Assembly: GCA_030611395.1 (NCBI GenBank)
Contig: JAUWPX010000005.1
Span: 1 to 15,849 of the forward strand
DNA length: 15,849 nucleotides
Source of the DNA: Bacteroidota bacterium
GTDB taxonomy: Bacteria > Bacteroidota > Bacteroidia > Bacteroidales > VadinHA17
Direction of reading: 5' to 3'
The translations under genes were made by a program, and so were the position numbers. This document shows, one piece after another, positions 15,084 through 15,849 of the stretch; positions within the stretch are counted from its first letter, which is position 1; the number at the start of each line of letters is the position of its first letter. A model generated the notes under the pieces. The model searched no databases. It saw nothing but the letters and a program-made list of their open reading frames with translations, and was not told the DNA's origin.

Positions 15084-15849
15084 TTATGCTCTGGGATGAG
15101 CTAGTTTATAAACTTGTTTTAATTTCTCGAAAGTATTATGTGTATATATTTGGGTTGCAGATAAATTTGCATGACCCAGTAATTCTTTAACTGCATTTAA
15201 ATCTGCTCCATTATTTAAAAGATGTGTAGCAAATGTATGCCTGAGAATATGAGGACTTTTTTTCTCAATCGTTGTTACAAACTCTAAATGTTTCTTCACA
15301 ATGCGGTAAACCAATTTACCATACATCTTTTTGCCCTTATCTGATAAAAAGAAATAAGGATCAATAAACCCTGGAAAAGCTTCATTCCGGCATTTCAGAT
15401 ATTTTTCTATATTTACCTTCATCTCTTTTGTAAACGGGATCATCCTCTCTTTATTCCTTTTACCCAATACTTTAATCGTCATCCCGTCAATATCAATATT
15501 CTGATCACGCATTCCTATTAATTCTTCTCTTCTTATTCCTGTAGCATATAATATCTCTATTAGTAACCTATTCCTTATTCCGCTATAATCTTCTCCAAAA
15601 TCATATTTATCGAGTAACTGATCCATATGCTCCTGTTCAACAAATTCGGGCAGTTTTGTTTTTTGCTTCAGAGTCAGAATGCTATTCATCGGATTTTTTG
15701 CAATAACACCTTCTCTAATAAGGAACTGGTAAAATGTTTTTAGCGTAGTTAACTTTCGATTCACCGAGCGTGGAGCCAGACCTTCTTCCATAAGCTGAAC
15801 AACCCAGCCCCTAACAACCTTAACATCAACCTCATCAAGATTCAGGATT
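15084..15849 (-). CDS. xerC: Xer-type tyrosine recombinase (5' end cut by window edge)
   Basis: 254 residues are visible. The frame stays open to the right edge with no earlier stop, so the Met at 15791 is internal and roughly 40 N-terminal residues are missing compared with a 295-300 residue Xer protein. The visible SAM-like N-terminal segment includes APRSVNRKLTTLKTFYQFLI. The catalytic set is complete: Arg in ATGIRREELIGM, Lys in LGKRNKERMIPF, His and Arg in HILRHTFATHLL, His in LLGHANLS, and nucleophile Tyr in TQIYTH. The C-terminus LAHPRA is typical of XerC and XerD, which resolve chromosome dimers at dif. The fixed housekeeping neighbourhood argues for a Xer protein, not a phage integrase. 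The choice of XerC over XerD is uncertain. Confidence 0.88.
   Translation of the reverse strand, partial: ILNLDEVDVKVVRGWVVQLMEEGLAPRSVNRKLTTLKTFYQFLIREGVIAKNPMNSILTLKQKTKLPEFVEQEHMDQLLDKYDFGEDYSGIRNRLLIEILYATGIRREELIGMRDQNIDIDGMTIKVLGKRNKERMIPFTKEMKVNIEKYLKCRNEAFPGFIDPYFFLSDKGKKMYGKLVYRIVKKHLEFVTTIEKKSPHILRHTFATHLLNNGADLNAVKELLGHANLSATQIYTHNTFEKLKQVYKLAHPRA

Noticed and set aside
15084..15849. Reading the recombinase as a phage or transposon integrase
   Set aside because: It sits in a fixed housekeeping neighbourhood with hpf and the tRNA-tuf operon, ends in the Xer-type HPRA, and no attachment-site repeats or phage genes are seen. The tRNAs are intact and not flanked by duplicated 3' ends.

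Overview
The window is a highly conserved housekeeping block from an AT-rich member of the Bacteroidota, probably the Bacteroidales/Marinilabiliales side (the order is inference). Four things point there. The one clear promoter matches the Bacteroidota primary-sigma consensus (TTTG, 20 nt, TAnnTTTG). Start codons lack well-placed Shine-Dalgarno sequences. No tRNA gene encodes its CCA end. A DUF3467 gene follows rpoC. Every gene lies on the minus strand, so transcription runs from high to low coordinates.

Layout in transcription order: a 5'-truncated Xer-type tyrosine recombinase (15849-15084) and a short-form ribosome hibernation factor gene, hpf (15071-14772). Next come a promoter (14744-14713) and four tRNA genes: Thr-UGU, Tyr-GUA, Gly-UCC and Thr-GGU (14663-14225). 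These are followed by tuf (EF-Tu), tRNA-Trp, secE, nusG, rplK, rplA, rplJ, rplL, rpoB and rpoC. Downstream of rpoC lie a DUF3467 gene of unknown function, etfB, and the first 106 codons of etfA, cut by the window edge. The order thrU-tyrU-glyT-thrT-tufB-secE-nusG-rplKAJL-rpoBC is the order known from Escherichia coli, here with an added tRNA-Trp gene, so this is an ancient gene string rather than an accessory region.

The genes couple translation (tRNAs, EF-Tu, the L11/L1/L10/L12 stalk proteins, the hibernation factor), transcription (NusG, beta, beta') and protein export (SecE). No canonical intrinsic terminator is visible between the tRNA promoter and etfA. Long read-through transcripts cut at tRNA and hairpin sites are therefore plausible (inference). 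All the large proteins look intact, with their catalytic motifs present.

I see no novel multi-gene system, mobile element or CRISPR array. The items most worth following are non-coding. Two related hairpins lie in different intergenic gaps (rplL-rpoB and tuf-trnW), the first followed by four U residues like an attenuator. An inverted repeat fills the nusG-rplK leader. secE starts 16 nt after the end of a tRNA. In the proteins, EF-Tu has Ile in place of the Thr that is phosphorylated in E. coli. No gene-free stretch exceeds 300 bases; the longest (about 100-108 bases each) are described in the feature list.
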